The position numbers and the translations under genes are program-made. The notes under the pieces were generated by a model. The model made no database searches. It was given only the letters and a program-made list of their open reading frames with translations, and had not been told where the DNA came from. A DNA stretch of 64,000 nucleotides from Owenia fusiformis (Eukaryota > Annelida > Polychaeta > Sabellida > Oweniidae), in contig CAIIXF020000009.1 of NCBI GenBank assembly GCA_903813345.2, positions 38,805,759 through 38,869,758 on the forward strand, read 5' to 3'. The first letter of the stretch is position 1. Each line of letters opens with the position of its first letter. Below, in pieces: positions 1-9,884 of this stretch.

Positions 1-239
1 AACAATTCTGAAAGAATATCACACATTTTTGTCTTCTCGATTTCAGTCATGAGGTACGTCAATTTCGCAAACATTGGTTAGACGTTGTCATTACCAGATG
101 CCCAAACGTGTCAGGAACACATAAATACTCAAATGATGTTGATTGGACATCAGGGTGCAGAGAAATCGTAATTTTACTGAGTGGCTTCACGAAAAATAAG
201 CAGCATTATAGGCCACCTTAAAACTGAAACGTCATTTGT
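1..239. other. Unassigned flank left of the 51-bp minisatellite
   Basis: I see no coding exon, RNA gene or repeat here. It lies beyond the stop codon and the 51-bp array of the minus-strand galactosyltransferase gene, so it is distal 3' flank or a distal part of the 3' UTR. Confidence 0.4.
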
Positions 240-1262
240 ACAGGAACGTTGAGTATCCCACTATTCTATCAAGGCTCTGATGATGTACAGGAACGTCGTT
301 TGAGTATCCCACTATTCTATCAAGGTTCTGATGATGTACAGGAATGTCGTTTGAGTATCCCACTATCCTATCAAGGCTCTCATGATGAACAGGAACATCG
401 TTTGAGTATACCACTATTCTATCGAGGCTCTGATGATGTACAGGAATGTCGTTTGAGTATCCCACTATTCTACCGAGGCTCTCATGATGTACAGGAACGT
501 CGTTTGAGTATCCCACTATTCTATCTAGGCTCTGATGATGTACAGGAACGTCGTTTGAGTATCCCACTATTCTATCAAGGTTCTGATGATGTACAGGAAT
601 GTCGTTTGAGTATCCCACTATCCTATCAAGGCTCTCATGATGAACAGGAACATCGTTTGAGTATACCACTATTTAATCGAGGCTCTGATGATGTACAGGA
701 ATGTCGTTTGAGTATACCACTATTCTATCGAGGCTCTGATGATGTACAGGAACGTCGTTTGAGTATCCCACTATTCTATCAAGGTTCTGATGATGTACAG
801 GAATGTCGTTCGAGTATCCCACTATCCTATCAAGGCTCTCATGATGAACAGGAACATCGTTTGAGTATACCACTATTCTATCGAGGCTCTGATGATGTAC
901 AGGAACGTCGTTTGAGTATCCCACTATTCTATCAAGGTTCTGATGATGTACAGGAATGTCGTTTGAGTATCCCACTATCCTATCACGGCTCTCATGATGA
1001 ACAGGAACAACGTTTGAGTATCCCCCTATTCTATCAAGGCTCTCATGATGTACAGGAATGTCGTTTGAGTATCCCACTATTCTATCAAGGCTCTCATGAT
1101 GAACAGGAACATCGTTTGAGTATCCCACTATCCTATCAAGGCTCTCATGATGTACAGGAATGTCGTTTGAGTATCCCACTATTCTATCAAGGCTCTCATG
1201 ATGTACAGGAATATCGTTTGAGTATCCCACTATTCTATCAAGGCTCTCATGATGTACAGGAG
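240..1262. repeat. 51-bp minisatellite, about 20 units
   Basis: About 20 head-to-tail copies of a 51-bp unit recur, each containing 'gagtatcccactattctat' or a close variant. The unit length is divisible by three, so both strands stay open across the array; that is a consequence of the period, not evidence of a protein. Unit variants (GATGATGTACAGGAACG, GATGTACAGGAATG, CATGATGAACAGGAACA types) recur in a repeated order in the first two thirds, a sign of multi-unit duplications; the last five or six units are more uniform. The array starts about 40 bp past the stop codon of the minus-strand galactosyltransferase gene, so it is either 3' UTR or immediate 3' flank. Confidence 0.95.
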
Positions 1263-1303
1263 ATCTGCTGCCGATTGTCATCTCATTCCTTTTTCCTTGG
1301 ACT

Positions 1304-1309
1304 TTTATT
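1304..1309 (-). promoter_or_regulatory. AATAAA polyadenylation signal overlapping the stop codon
   Basis: The minus strand reads cctaaaTAAaag, so an AATAAA hexamer overlaps the TAA stop of the galactosyltransferase gene. If used, the 3' UTR would be only 10-30 nt and the 51-bp minisatellite would be outside the transcript. I saw no other minus-strand AATAAA between here and position 1. Use of this site is inference. Confidence 0.4.
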
Positions 1310-1485
1310 TAGGTTCCTTTTTTTCTAGCATATGGTTCGACTGTTCTAAAGATTCGAAAGTGAGGTTCACTTTAGGTGATTCAAACGAGACTAGTAATTG
1401 TGTGTAAAGTCTGTGCAGCTTTAAATCAAGTTTTGTATATTTTATGGTTTTAAGTCCATCATCAGGGTCTCTTATCACATGATAG
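1305..1485 (-). CDS. B4GALT: Beta-1,4-galactosyltransferase, exon 6 (C-terminus)
   Basis: Terminal coding exon, 181 nt, residues 281-339 plus the last base of Ser280. The acceptor is TTTTCAG at 1486-1487, and the first base C completes the AG left by exon 5. It reads DPDDGLKTIKY then LHRLYTQLLVSF, matching the conserved family ending (DGLNSLTY...LYTQITVDI in human B4GALT1). About 25 residues follow that vertebrate enzymes lack, ending EKKEPK and a TAA stop. In the family this segment packs against the catalytic domain in the Golgi lumen. Intron 5 (1486-5569, 4.1 kb) separates it from exon 5. The exon was not obvious as an ORF; it was found by family motif and phase. Confidence 0.9.
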
Positions 1486-3145
1486 CTGAAAATAAAAGTA
1501 CATATTGATCTTGTATTTCACATATCAATGTTATAATATCATATTGTACAAGTACGTGATATTGCCAAAGATTTGTTGATCGATATTCAATATGTAAAGT
1601 TGTTTTACTTTACATACTCCAACTTTGCCATATGCATATTTCTTTCATACTCAATTATTTTAATTTAGAGATTTGAATAATGTTAGCAAATTATGAGTCA
1701 TTTTCAAAGTCATTATAACCAAGTTCTAGGTATGGTAGGCATAGCAAATGATTAAAGACAGTCATATCTTGGATAATGCTTATATTGTGATCATAAAGAC
1801 AACTTTTTTTTCATTAAAAGTATATGATTCCATTTACGGAAAGTAATCGGGATGTCGTTGCTCAAAAGTAAACGGATCATTAATTCACTTGTTGCCAACA
1901 CTTTTTCAGTTTCTTGAGTTACGAATTATGCATGGTCAGTGAACAGTCTACCGGGAAATATTGTTTGTATGAAATGCGGAAATATTAAATAGCTATAAAT
2001 TCAAATGCAGACGTATAATTGGAAAAAATAATTTGTCTTGTAAAGTTTAAGGAATTAATTGCAAAACTGAACAGGGAAAAACGTAAATGGACTCTCAATT
2101 TTTAATAATTCATCATTAGGGTTCTTTTAAAAGTCGCTTTGGGAACAAAATCCTTATTTGCACCCGTCCAGGTACATTATCTTGTGAAAGTACTACAAGT
2201 GTAAGAGCAATTTCCTTGGTATATTCGGTTCCGATTCATTAAGACAAAGACTATTTTAAAGTTTTTCCTAATTTAAATTCGAATATTTTATTAACTACAA
2301 TACACTACAAGCCATTTTAGTTATTCAGTTATTATCATGTATGTAAAAATGATACCTTACACAAAGGATATTATTTAGACATGCGTTAAGTATAAATCTC
2401 ATTGTAAGAAGATTGCTGACTGGGAAAATGCAAATTTCAACATTAATCTTTGAGAAATCAATAATTGTTAGCACAGATATCAGAAATGCCAACTATAAAA
2501 CTCGAAATTCTGAATACCAGGATATTTGTTATTAAATTTACTTTCCGTTAATCAATATTATTACGGTCGTTCAAAATGTTTCATTAACGTTTCTCAAGAG
2601 AAGATATTTTATTATATTTACATGAAAAATAGTTTCAGCTTCCCCTTATGCATATTTTTTACTTTTAAATTAGAGCCACTGTGACGCCAGTAAAGAGGGG
2701 TGTTCGATGAGCTTATTCACCAGCTGTGGCCTTTTTCGCCCGGTGTAAATCTAAAATCCATCCCATCAATAATCGAAGAATGTCAAACGAACGGTTCAAG
2801 GAATGAGGATAGAATAGAATACTGTGTATTTGTTAATCACATGACATTGACCTCGAAGGTCGCTTGAGACTTACATACCCCAATAGGTTGAATTCAATGC
2901 TAGGAATTTTCTATATAAAATACTAATGATCTCTAGGCATTCTTGTTTTTGTAAAATATTCCCCGTAAGTGATCTACTGATCTAGTGGTGAATGTTACAG
3001 TGAATAATTAAACCAAAAATATTTCAAATCAATATAAGTGGATACCAGCTGCACTTTCAGTGATTCCGCTAGGGGTATTCCCATCCCTGGTCCTTCGGGC
3101 TTCGGGGAATACACCTTGCTCGTATCATTGAAAGATGAACAGGTA
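1486..3145. other. Intron 5, left part, no recognised feature
   Basis: AT-rich intronic sequence of the minus-strand gene. I see only a short imperfect inverted repeat at about 3074-3111 (gtattccc / gggaatac). No exon, RNA gene or transposon end is recognisable. Confidence 0.5.
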
Positions 3146-3700
3146 TCACCCTATGCTTAGTGAGCGGACCTAATTTCAAGGGTGATGGTAAGACGAGGCA
3201 TGGCGCCCAAAAACCAAAGAATATTAGTTCCATAATCTTTTAAGTCGTATTATTGCAGCATTAGGTGATGATATTGTGATATTTTATACTGTTTTAGAAG
3301 TGAAAGATGTTAAACTATGCATACTGTTTGTTTTACATCCAATAAAACGAATAGTTAAGATGAAACAGTCGTTTAAAGATACAATTTTAATTTACCGCAA
3401 GAAATTACAACCTAATATTGTCAATATGTCAATAATTCCTGATCGATGTCACATATTAAGATATATGTACCTAGATATGTTTTATTTTTTCATATATGCG
3501 AAATAAGGCGGTCTCTAGTTATGTACATCCAATACAAAATGAATGTTTACTATTCGGCGATCAGAATTTCGATGACGAGCGATGGCGATGTAATTTGCGA
3601 AGAAAGCATCAGTGCACCTAGTTACAGGCCAGGTTTGGGCGCCATGCATCGTCTTTACCATCACCCTTGAAATTAGGTCCGCTCACTAAGCATAGGGTGA
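3146..3700. mobile_element. Non-autonomous DNA element with about 70-bp inverted ends
   Basis: Positions 3146-3216 and 3632-3700 are near-perfect reverse complements (arm begins TCACCCTATGCTTAGTGAGC), enclosing about 415 bp of AT-rich DNA without a credible gene. This is the architecture of a MITE or internally deleted DNA transposon. A target duplication is not clear; AGGT-like sequence borders both arms. The superfamily is not assigned. Confidence 0.75.
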
Positions 3701-3733
3701 ACACCTCAATAGTATGACGTATTTGTTAAGTAT

Positions 3734-3783
3734 GACTTGTTTGCCAATGTTCACTTTATTGCTAGGTGTCTTTCGAAGATTAA
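3734..3783. repeat. Detached diverged unit of the 57-bp splice-site minisatellite
   Basis: The segment acttgtttgccaatgttcac and the bases after it align, same orientation, to one unit of the array at 5181-5596 (acttgcctgccgatgttcac), with roughly four of five bases matching. It lies 1.4 kb from the array in the same intron. It could be an old array member separated by insertions or a separate duplication. Confidence 0.65.
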
Positions 3784-3985
3784 GTTAGGGATAAACCTTG
3801 AGTATTGTTTTTTAGAAGATATAATAGCCGAGGCCGCTATGCCAAGGCTATTAATTCTCATAAGAACCAATACAAATTTTTATCAAACTTAAACCCGACA
3901 TAGAGTCTTATGAAAGCTAATGGCCAATGGTTCAAATTTTAGGAAAACTTGATTTATTTTTTACTGATTATTGTACAAATATTTA

Positions 3986-4101
3986 ATTCTATTGAGCTGA
4001 ATACCTGTGCATCTTTCACAAGTGATATTCTCTATGAAGCCCGGGGGCTAGTGGAATATCATCTTGTGAAAGATACACAGGTATTCACCGAAAATAGAAT
4101 T
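3986..4101. mobile_element. Short palindromic element (about 116 bp)
   Basis: 3986-4030 and 4054-4101 are reverse complements with few mismatches (arm core gaatacctgtg, atctttcacaag), around a GC-rich centre containing cccgggggc. It would fold into one long hairpin and resembles the other palindromic miniatures in this window (8.3 and 60.3 kb), which also have a GC-rich centre. Confidence 0.7.
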
Positions 4102-4224
4102 AAGTATTTGTTTTATTACTCATTGTTGTATTCCTCACTCACATTCATGGAATAACAAACTATTGATGTCTAATTAATTATAACAATGTACTCACGGGTA
4201 TATATAAAAATTAAAATTACACTG

Positions 4225-4395
4225 GACTAAGTATGATTCAACGGAAGACACGTGGCCTCTGTCGAACATCGCTTGTTATTTTTTAGTCACGTGTTGAACA
4301 TGGACCAATTAGAGAGTGGGGAATATGACATAGTGATATAATAAAAGGTATTCGCGTTGAGAAGTGAGTGGATGTAATTAGTTCAGCTTCTAGGC
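4225..4395. mobile_element. CACGTG-rich dispersed repeat, copy 1
   Basis: This segment (cacgtg motifs, 'acatggaccaat', 'gtgatataataaa') is similar to 25195-25290 at the right end of the large 14.9-25.2 kb element, and in part to 14875-14957 at its left end. It is probably a related solo end or miniature copy. Confidence 0.5.
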
Positions 4396-5180
4396 ACTCC
4401 ATGTAACAGTTTAAAATTTGATTTCTTATTTTTACTCTTCAATTATTGAATGAGTGAATAGGGTATATTTATTTCAGTTTTAGTGTACTGCATGTGACAG
4501 TCAATCATCTTTTGTGCCACACTTGTTTTGGATAGCTTACCAAGTGTACATTCTTTAAGAACAATAGAAATAATGTACTTCTTAAACAACCGCACATTAT
4601 GTTGTGTTGCTACCCAAGTAGGGTTTAAAGGGTGACGCATATCGTTTAGCAAATCGAACGCTCGTTTCTGGTGTTGCTCACCGTTTAGTATAAAAGGCCC
4701 GATCCCGGAATAATACTCAAGGGTTCACAGGTTCGATGTCGTTGTGTCAACACCTCTAACTGTTATATAGCATAAGTATATTATAGATCGTCACTTATAA
4801 AAGGGTGATTTTTATTTTGACAAACCAATTCCAAATTTATGGGTGAAGTTTCAGGATCTTCTATTTGTGTATAATAAGGAAAACTTGGCATCTAAATTTC
4901 CCCATAACGTAATAGCACACAGCTTGGCATATGAAACAAAGCAGTTCTAATACAAGGATTTATATTGGCTGTTGTACATGTACTGTTTGAACGCAATCAC
5001 TCCATGGATAACGTTTTCAAAATCATTATAAACGGATTACTTTATCTCAAAGACAATTTCAATAAACTGGATTTTACAGAACTCCCCTTATTTCTTAAAA
5101 ATGGACTGATCCAGTTGATTCGCCTGGAGCCGCCATATTGTTTTTATACGGGATGCTTATCGGAACCCTTTAATAGTATA
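4396..5180. other. Intron 5, right part, no recognised feature
   Basis: AT-rich intronic sequence with short chance ORFs only. No recognised repeat end or exon. Confidence 0.4.
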
Positions 5181-5596
5181 ACATGCCTGCCGATGTTTAC
5201 ATTCGGAGATTGTATAATATTACTTGCCTGCCGATGTTCACTTTATTGCTAGGTGCCATTTGGAGATTATATAATATTACTTGCCTGCCGATGTTCACTT
5301 TATTAATAGGTGCCATTCGGAGATTATATAATATTACTTGCCTGTCGATATTCACTTCATTAATAGGTGCCATTCGGAGATTATATAATATTACTTGCCT
5401 GCCGATGTTCACTTTATTAATAGGTGCCATTCGGAGATTATATAATATTACTTGCCTGCCGATATTCACTTCATTAATAGGTGCCATTCGGAGATTATAT
5501 AATATTACTTGTCTGCCGATGTTCACTTTATTAATAGGTGCCATTTGGAGATTATATGATATTACTTGCCTGCCGATGTTCACTTTATTGCTAGGA
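5181..5596. repeat. 57-bp minisatellite made of exon 5's end plus its splice donor
   Basis: Seven full copies and one partial copy of a 57-bp unit. On the minus strand each reads (aa)taaagtgaacatcggcag then gcaagtaatattatata and on to aatggcacc. The rightmost copy is the last 26 nt of exon 5 plus the start of intron 5, so every other unit is a duplicate of that exon tail and its 5' splice site. Exon-end equivalents lie at 5570 (the real one), 5513, 5456, 5399, 5342, 5285, 5228 and 5187. All keep CAG/GCAAGT except 5513 (GACAAGT) and 5187 (GCATGT). The minus strand is open from exon 5 through the array, so a downstream donor would add multiples of 19 residues in frame. Confidence 0.95.
5568..5569 (-). 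promoter_or_regulatory. Non-canonical GC 5' splice site of intron 5
   Basis: The exon 5 boundary reads GGCAG/GCAAGT on the minus strand, a GC-AG donor with otherwise ideal consensus. The choice rests on phase (two bases AG left, completed by C in exon 6 to Ser) and on exon length: 105 nt, the length I recall for the equivalent human exon. No GT donor in this phase is nearby. Confidence 0.8.
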
Positions 5597-5674
5597 TCTC
5601 TTGCATGTCTTAACATAGTGTAGCTCAACTGGGTTCGTGTCGGTCTTACAATATCAAGGCTATGTTTTCTCACC
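5570..5674 (-). CDS. B4GALT: Beta-1,4-galactosyltransferase, exon 5
   Basis: 105-nt exon, residues 246-279 plus parts of Arg245 and Ser280. The acceptor is CTTTTTAG at 5675-5676; its first base G completes CG from exon 4. It reads KHSLDIVRPT...YTMLRHARD...NKVNIG, matching family sequence RGMSISRP...CRMIRHSRDKKNEPN. Met265 and His268 occupy the positions of the metal-binding Met344 and His347 of bovine B4GALT1. Intron 4 is only 304 bp (5675-5978). The last 26 nt of this exon are the seed of the 57-bp minisatellite that fills the start of intron 5, and the donor is GC rather than GT. Confidence 0.92.
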
Positions 5675-5978
5675 CTAAAAAGAGACTATATGTTCAATCA
5701 GCGTATACTTATTTTAGAAAAAGCAACAATATTGTTTATCGGAAATGGTGGGAGTCTGCAAATGATTTATATTGCTTCATGTCTCAAGTTCTTATTTTGT
5801 TCATAATTTCATATGTTATATGTGTATTGCAATAGCTAGTATACGTGTCATGAAGTGACACAAAAGCATCGCCTAGGGGATCTGATTCTGGCGTTTTTGT
5901 CACTATTTATATTCTATGAGTTCATAGTATTTATCCTTGTATTCTACAAAGAGTGATGACATCTCCATCTACACTTAC

Positions 5979-6101
5979 CGCCCACCAAGGTCATCATCCT
6001 CCCCTCCCCATCCCCAAAAGCTGTTGGAATATCCATTAACTTTTTTAAATTCATCTTTCTGAAATGCTACGACACCTCCAAAGGCATTCTTATATGGCAA
6101 G
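5979..6101 (-). CDS. B4GALT: Beta-1,4-galactosyltransferase, exon 4 (catalytic motif)
   Basis: 123-nt exon, residues 205-244 plus parts of Ser204 and Arg245. The acceptor is GATTTCAG at 6102-6103 and the donor CG/GTAAGTG at 5977-5978. It reads LPYKNAFGGVVAF, then NGYSNSFWGWGGEDDDLGG. WGWGGEDDD (residues 233-241) holds the family's catalytic acidic residues (Glu317 and Asp318 in bovine B4GALT1) and the flexible-loop Trp314 equivalent. Ala210 aligns with bovine Tyr289, the residue that excludes UDP-GalNAc in vertebrate enzymes; invertebrate GalNAc transferases carry Ile there. Exon length and phase match, as I recall them, the 123-bp exon of mammalian B4GALT1. Intron 3 upstream is 20.2 kb. Confidence 0.95.
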
Positions 6102-6103
6102 CT

Positions 6104-7895
6104 GAAATCAGAGTAAACATTCATTAAGCGACATAATTTTTTAGATTAACCCAAAGGTATTCTCAATACTTTGCTTTGTTATATCAATTTGGCGAAACAA
6201 GGTATAGAAGGTATAGTAACACATAGCCTAAGTAACTTTTTCAGATATGATCGAGTTAAAACTGAAAAAGTTTTCGTACGAAAATGCATTACAACTTAGC
6301 TTAGGAACTAAAGAAGCTTTTCTCCTAATATTTTGATTAACACTGGGATAACCACTCGATTGCGTATCAAAACGTTCTCACACTCGTACGTTACTAGTAG
6401 GGTCGCTTATGGTTCATACATAGGCATACGTTGATACATATTCTAGATAATATGGTATTTTCTAAGTTGCATTGTCACTATATTTTGGTTAAACCCAAAA
6501 TGAATAAAAATGAATTGCAATAGTTGTAACAAAAGCACAGAATCTATAATCTATCACATTTGATTAATGAAAAGATTCATCTAAAAACTTCTAAAATGGT
6601 TAAGGAAAAACAGATGGCCACCCAAAGGTCAATTTGCAGGACATGGTAGTCTGCAAATTGTGTACGAATTTTAGTGAAGAAAATCCAATGAGTCGTCTAA
6701 AAATTTCTAAGATATCTACCTAGTTCTCCATGTGACCCGATAGAAAGCTTAACATTGATCGCTATAATGATGGCACAAGTCGAGATGTTCCTTAAATATT
6801 TTTTTGTATATCAGAATTTTACTCTAGCTTTCAAATATGTCATCAGACTATGATAATACTGAAAATTAAAAAAGTTATTAAAGAAAAAGTGACCATTGAA
6901 CTTTTCTGTCCGGGCTACTATTATATGAGAATTGACAAATTCAAAAATGCATGTCAAAAAATCTAATATCAATGAAAAAGCCACTTATTTCAGTCTGAAG
7001 GAAGCTGTTTTTTCTAAGCAGAATTGCTTTTATTTTTCCATCGATATCGCCTTCGATGACATAATTATCCCATCCTTTAATGTTGGATGTAGTGCATTTT
7101 TGTTATTGACAGTAATATGACTCCAACTCTTGCCCTTCATAATCCCCTCATAATTGATCTTTCACCCAAAACAGAGAACAATGAAACAAATCAATAAACC
7201 CGACACGCTGTTCTTGAGACTAAAACAGATTGACAGATTCAATCACCCGATAGTAGGCACAAATTCTATGAAGTCTCATTGCGCAGCTCTGATATTGAAT
7301 TTTTTGACATGCATTTTTGACTTCTCAAAATTCATTTTCATTCGTTGCGTACCTCACTACTTCTCTGACGATTGTAAAACTACCGGGGCAAACCGGATCT
7401 CAGAAATCTTGAGAAAATCCCATCGACAATAACAAATCAGTAAGTAATACTGAATCAATATCGAATATGACAAAATCTTATGTTCTGCTTATTCCAGGCA
7501 TTATTGTACCTAATACCTAAATCTGGGACTAAATCTCTGTAAAGATTTATTTTATTATAGAAATGTATCATAGTTAGTGATAAGTCATGTAATTATCATG
7601 CAAGAGACACAAAAATGTGTATTTTTAAAAGTAGGTCACATTTGCTCCCAATTTAAAGATCTGCATGAGAGAAAAATTGAGGTACGATTGATCTGAAAGA
7701 AATGCTAGGAGATTTTTAAATTTGAAAATTCTCACCTAATATGTAATCGAGCTCTTTGATATTTGTACAACTTGCTAATGATACCCGATTGCGATTGCTG
7801 AGAAAACACTTTCAAAAGCGATTCATTTTTAGGACATCCGATGTCAGCCCAAGAATCACATTGTTTCCTAGGTAACACATATATATGTATTTCAT
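6104..7895. other. Intron 3, first 1.8 kb, no recognised feature
   Basis: AT-rich intronic DNA. The longest open frames (about 60-95 codons) show no family motif and no splice support, so I call none of them. Confidence 0.5.
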
Positions 7896-8251
7896 AATTG
7901 AGTGGGTTTGGGGTAGATATCACCCGGGAATATATATCATATCTGAGGAGCGGGCAGGATATATTGTATATGTCCCGCTCTAGGCCAAATGCGGGCAGAT
8001 ATAATATATCCATCCCGCTCCCGGGAATTTTTTCAAAAGTTTAAAAAAGTTTAAAAAGTTTAAAAATTTAAATTTTAGAAGTTTAAAATTTTTCAAAAAG
8101 TTTAAATGTTACAATTCTATTGTATTGAACTGAAGGAATATTATGAAAATGTTAAATATAAATTGTGCTTTTTATACAGTATAGGCCTATCTTGTCATTT
8201 GAAAAAGGTGGTAAAGGTTATATCTACCCCAAACCCACTCAAGTATGAGAT
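7896..8251. mobile_element. Inverted-repeat element with nested palindromes
   Basis: 'gagtgggtttggggtagat' at about 7900-7920 is repeated in reverse complement near 8221-8245, enclosing smaller inverted repeats built on gcgggcagatataatatat and cccgctcccggg (7928-8030). An A/T simple repeat follows at 8034-8106. It appears to be a composite of short palindromic elements; related gcgggcagatata sequence recurs at 8467-8520. Confidence 0.55.
8034..8106. repeat. AAGTTTAAA simple repeat
   Basis: A run of variants of 'aaaaagtttaaa', low complexity. Confidence 0.8.
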
Positions 8252-8258
8252 ACACCAG

Positions 8259-8396
8259 TTATGTACGGTCGGTTTTGGATACAGTGTTTATCCCGCGGGG
8301 TATATGTGTATCTCCCTCGGTCGCTGCGGTCCCTCGTGAGATACACATATTTCCCTTGGGATAAACCCTGTATCCAAAACCTCCCAGTACATAACC
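8259..8396. mobile_element. Palindromic element with CpG-rich core, copy 1
   Basis: Arms 8259-8319 and 8331-8396 are reverse complements (gttatgtac..ggttttggata, gtttatccc, gatacacata) around a core cctcggtcgctgcggtccctcg. The same element with the same arms occurs at 60262-60402 inside an intron of the YqaJ gene, so this is a dispersed family and not a local structure. Confidence 0.8.
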
Positions 8397-8530
8397 CTTA
8401 TTTATCCCATACTTGGACGTGTTACGGGTACATAAAGCCGGTTTGTCAAAACTTATATTTTCATCAGCGGGCAGATATAGCTTTACGTTCCGCTCCGAGC
8501 GGGCAGATATAGTATATCTGCCTGCTACGT

Positions 8531-8858
8531 CATAATCACTGTTCCCGTATTGGTTCTTTTTTTGTAACGTTCGCATTAGTCTACATACTGTAAATTGACA
8601 GTGCAGAAAAACGCAGATAATCGCCGGATCTGTTTGATGCTTTAAAGAAGGGAAGGAGCAGTATACCCCGTTAATAATCAAAGATTTGAACAGGAAAAGA
8701 AACAAGAATACAAAACTGGACATGAATATTTTAAAATAATTCTACGGTTGGTTGCAAAGTTTCTGAACTTTGGCCAATTGAACAATGTGATTGGTATGGG
8801 ATAAACAGATCATCCTATAGTCTGTTCAGGATATTTGGATTATTCCTTGGCCAATATA
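8531..8858. other. Intron 3 spacer, nothing recognised
   Basis: No gene, RNA or repeat end is seen between the palindromic cluster and the transposon that begins at 8859. Confidence 0.4.
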
Positions 8859-8997
8859 CAGGGTGTCAAATAAGTCCCGTCCCCCCTCTACAGCCAAAAC
8901 CAAGATATTTGGTACCATTGAAAAGGTCTTCCAAAGTTACGTTGATTGGCATATATATGACATATGTCAATTAATCTCACAAAGGACCTTATACACC

Positions 8998-9365
8998 TAG
9001 GGTGGTCCAAAATATGGCGAAAAACCAACTTTCTTTCGGATCATCTTCCTCATTTGACTTACTGTTGTCCATGACCTAAAACACCTGCACACCAAATTTT
9101 GAGACCCAAATCCCATGGGAAATTTACCCACGCTTCGACTGAAAGATTCAGTTATTTCATGATTTTTTGCTATTTTCGATAAATTGCCATCTCCTTTTTC
9201 CTGGTGTAAAATGTTTCTATTTTTTCATAATAAACATTTTTGTAGGACCCTTTATTACTTCATAATACTAGGAACCCATACACCAAATGTTGAGACAACA
9301 GTAAGTGAAATGAGGAAGATGATCTGAAACAAAGTTGGTTTTTCGCCATATTTTGGACCACCCTA
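8998..9365. mobile_element. Nested MITE with 9-bp target duplication
   Basis: The element begins TAGGGTGGTCCAAAATATGG and ends with its reverse complement; the arms run about 70 bp. It is flanked by a perfect 9-bp direct repeat, ttatacacc (8989-8997 and 9366-9374). A 9-bp duplication fits Mutator-like elements. It sits inside the 8859-10605 transposon and is therefore younger. There is no coding capacity. Confidence 0.85.
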
Positions 9366-9781
9366 TTATACACCCTCCATTGGGATCTCCCCATGGGAAA
9401 AAAATAATTCATCTGATTTTTCAAAATGAGTATTCTGCTTCAATTATTACATTTATATGCACACTAGTATCTTGTTGACCTATATCCAGCACTGTATTGG
9501 TGTATAGGCCACTTATTAGGGTCATAATTCAATCATGAAGTGTAGAGGCATAGATTCCAAACCAGGAAGTATTTTTGTGTCTGTCAAAATCCATTTACAT
9601 CCTACGCATCCCTGCATCTTATCCAAATATGTTACTACATAATGAAATATAAGAGTATAATCTTTGGTTTTACAAACTTGTATGATATTTGATAAGTGTA
9701 AAAGTTGTTTTTGGAGCATTTTTCTATAGCCATTTTGTAGGGGAAAAAATGATGAAAAATGTACAATCTTTTAATTTTAAG

Positions 9782-9884
9782 TATGACCTGAATCGATTGC
9801 AAACTTCATATTTGCACATTTGATGAGATAAACCATTTGTGCCGTATTGTGAAATTATTAAGTTTGCAATCGATTCAGGTCATA
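9782..9884. repeat. Hairpin with perfect 25-bp arms
   Basis: tatgacctgaatcgattgca and the next 5 bases at 9782-9806 are exactly reverse-complemented at 9860-9884, with a 53-bp loop. It may be a small palindromic insertion inside the surrounding transposon. Confidence 0.85.

Noticed and set aside
232-1328. Long open frames on both strands over the 51-bp array (up to 359 codons)
   Set aside because: The 51-bp period is a multiple of three, so a stop-free unit stays open for the whole array in any frame; there is no start context, domain or splice support.
3276-3670. Overlapping 74-76 codon frames inside the 3146-3700 element
   Set aside because: Low-complexity chance frames within a miniature inverted-repeat element; no domain.
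5183-5623. Plus-strand 146-codon frame over the 57-bp array
   Set aside because: It is the antisense shadow of the repeated exon 5 end; 57 is also a multiple of three.
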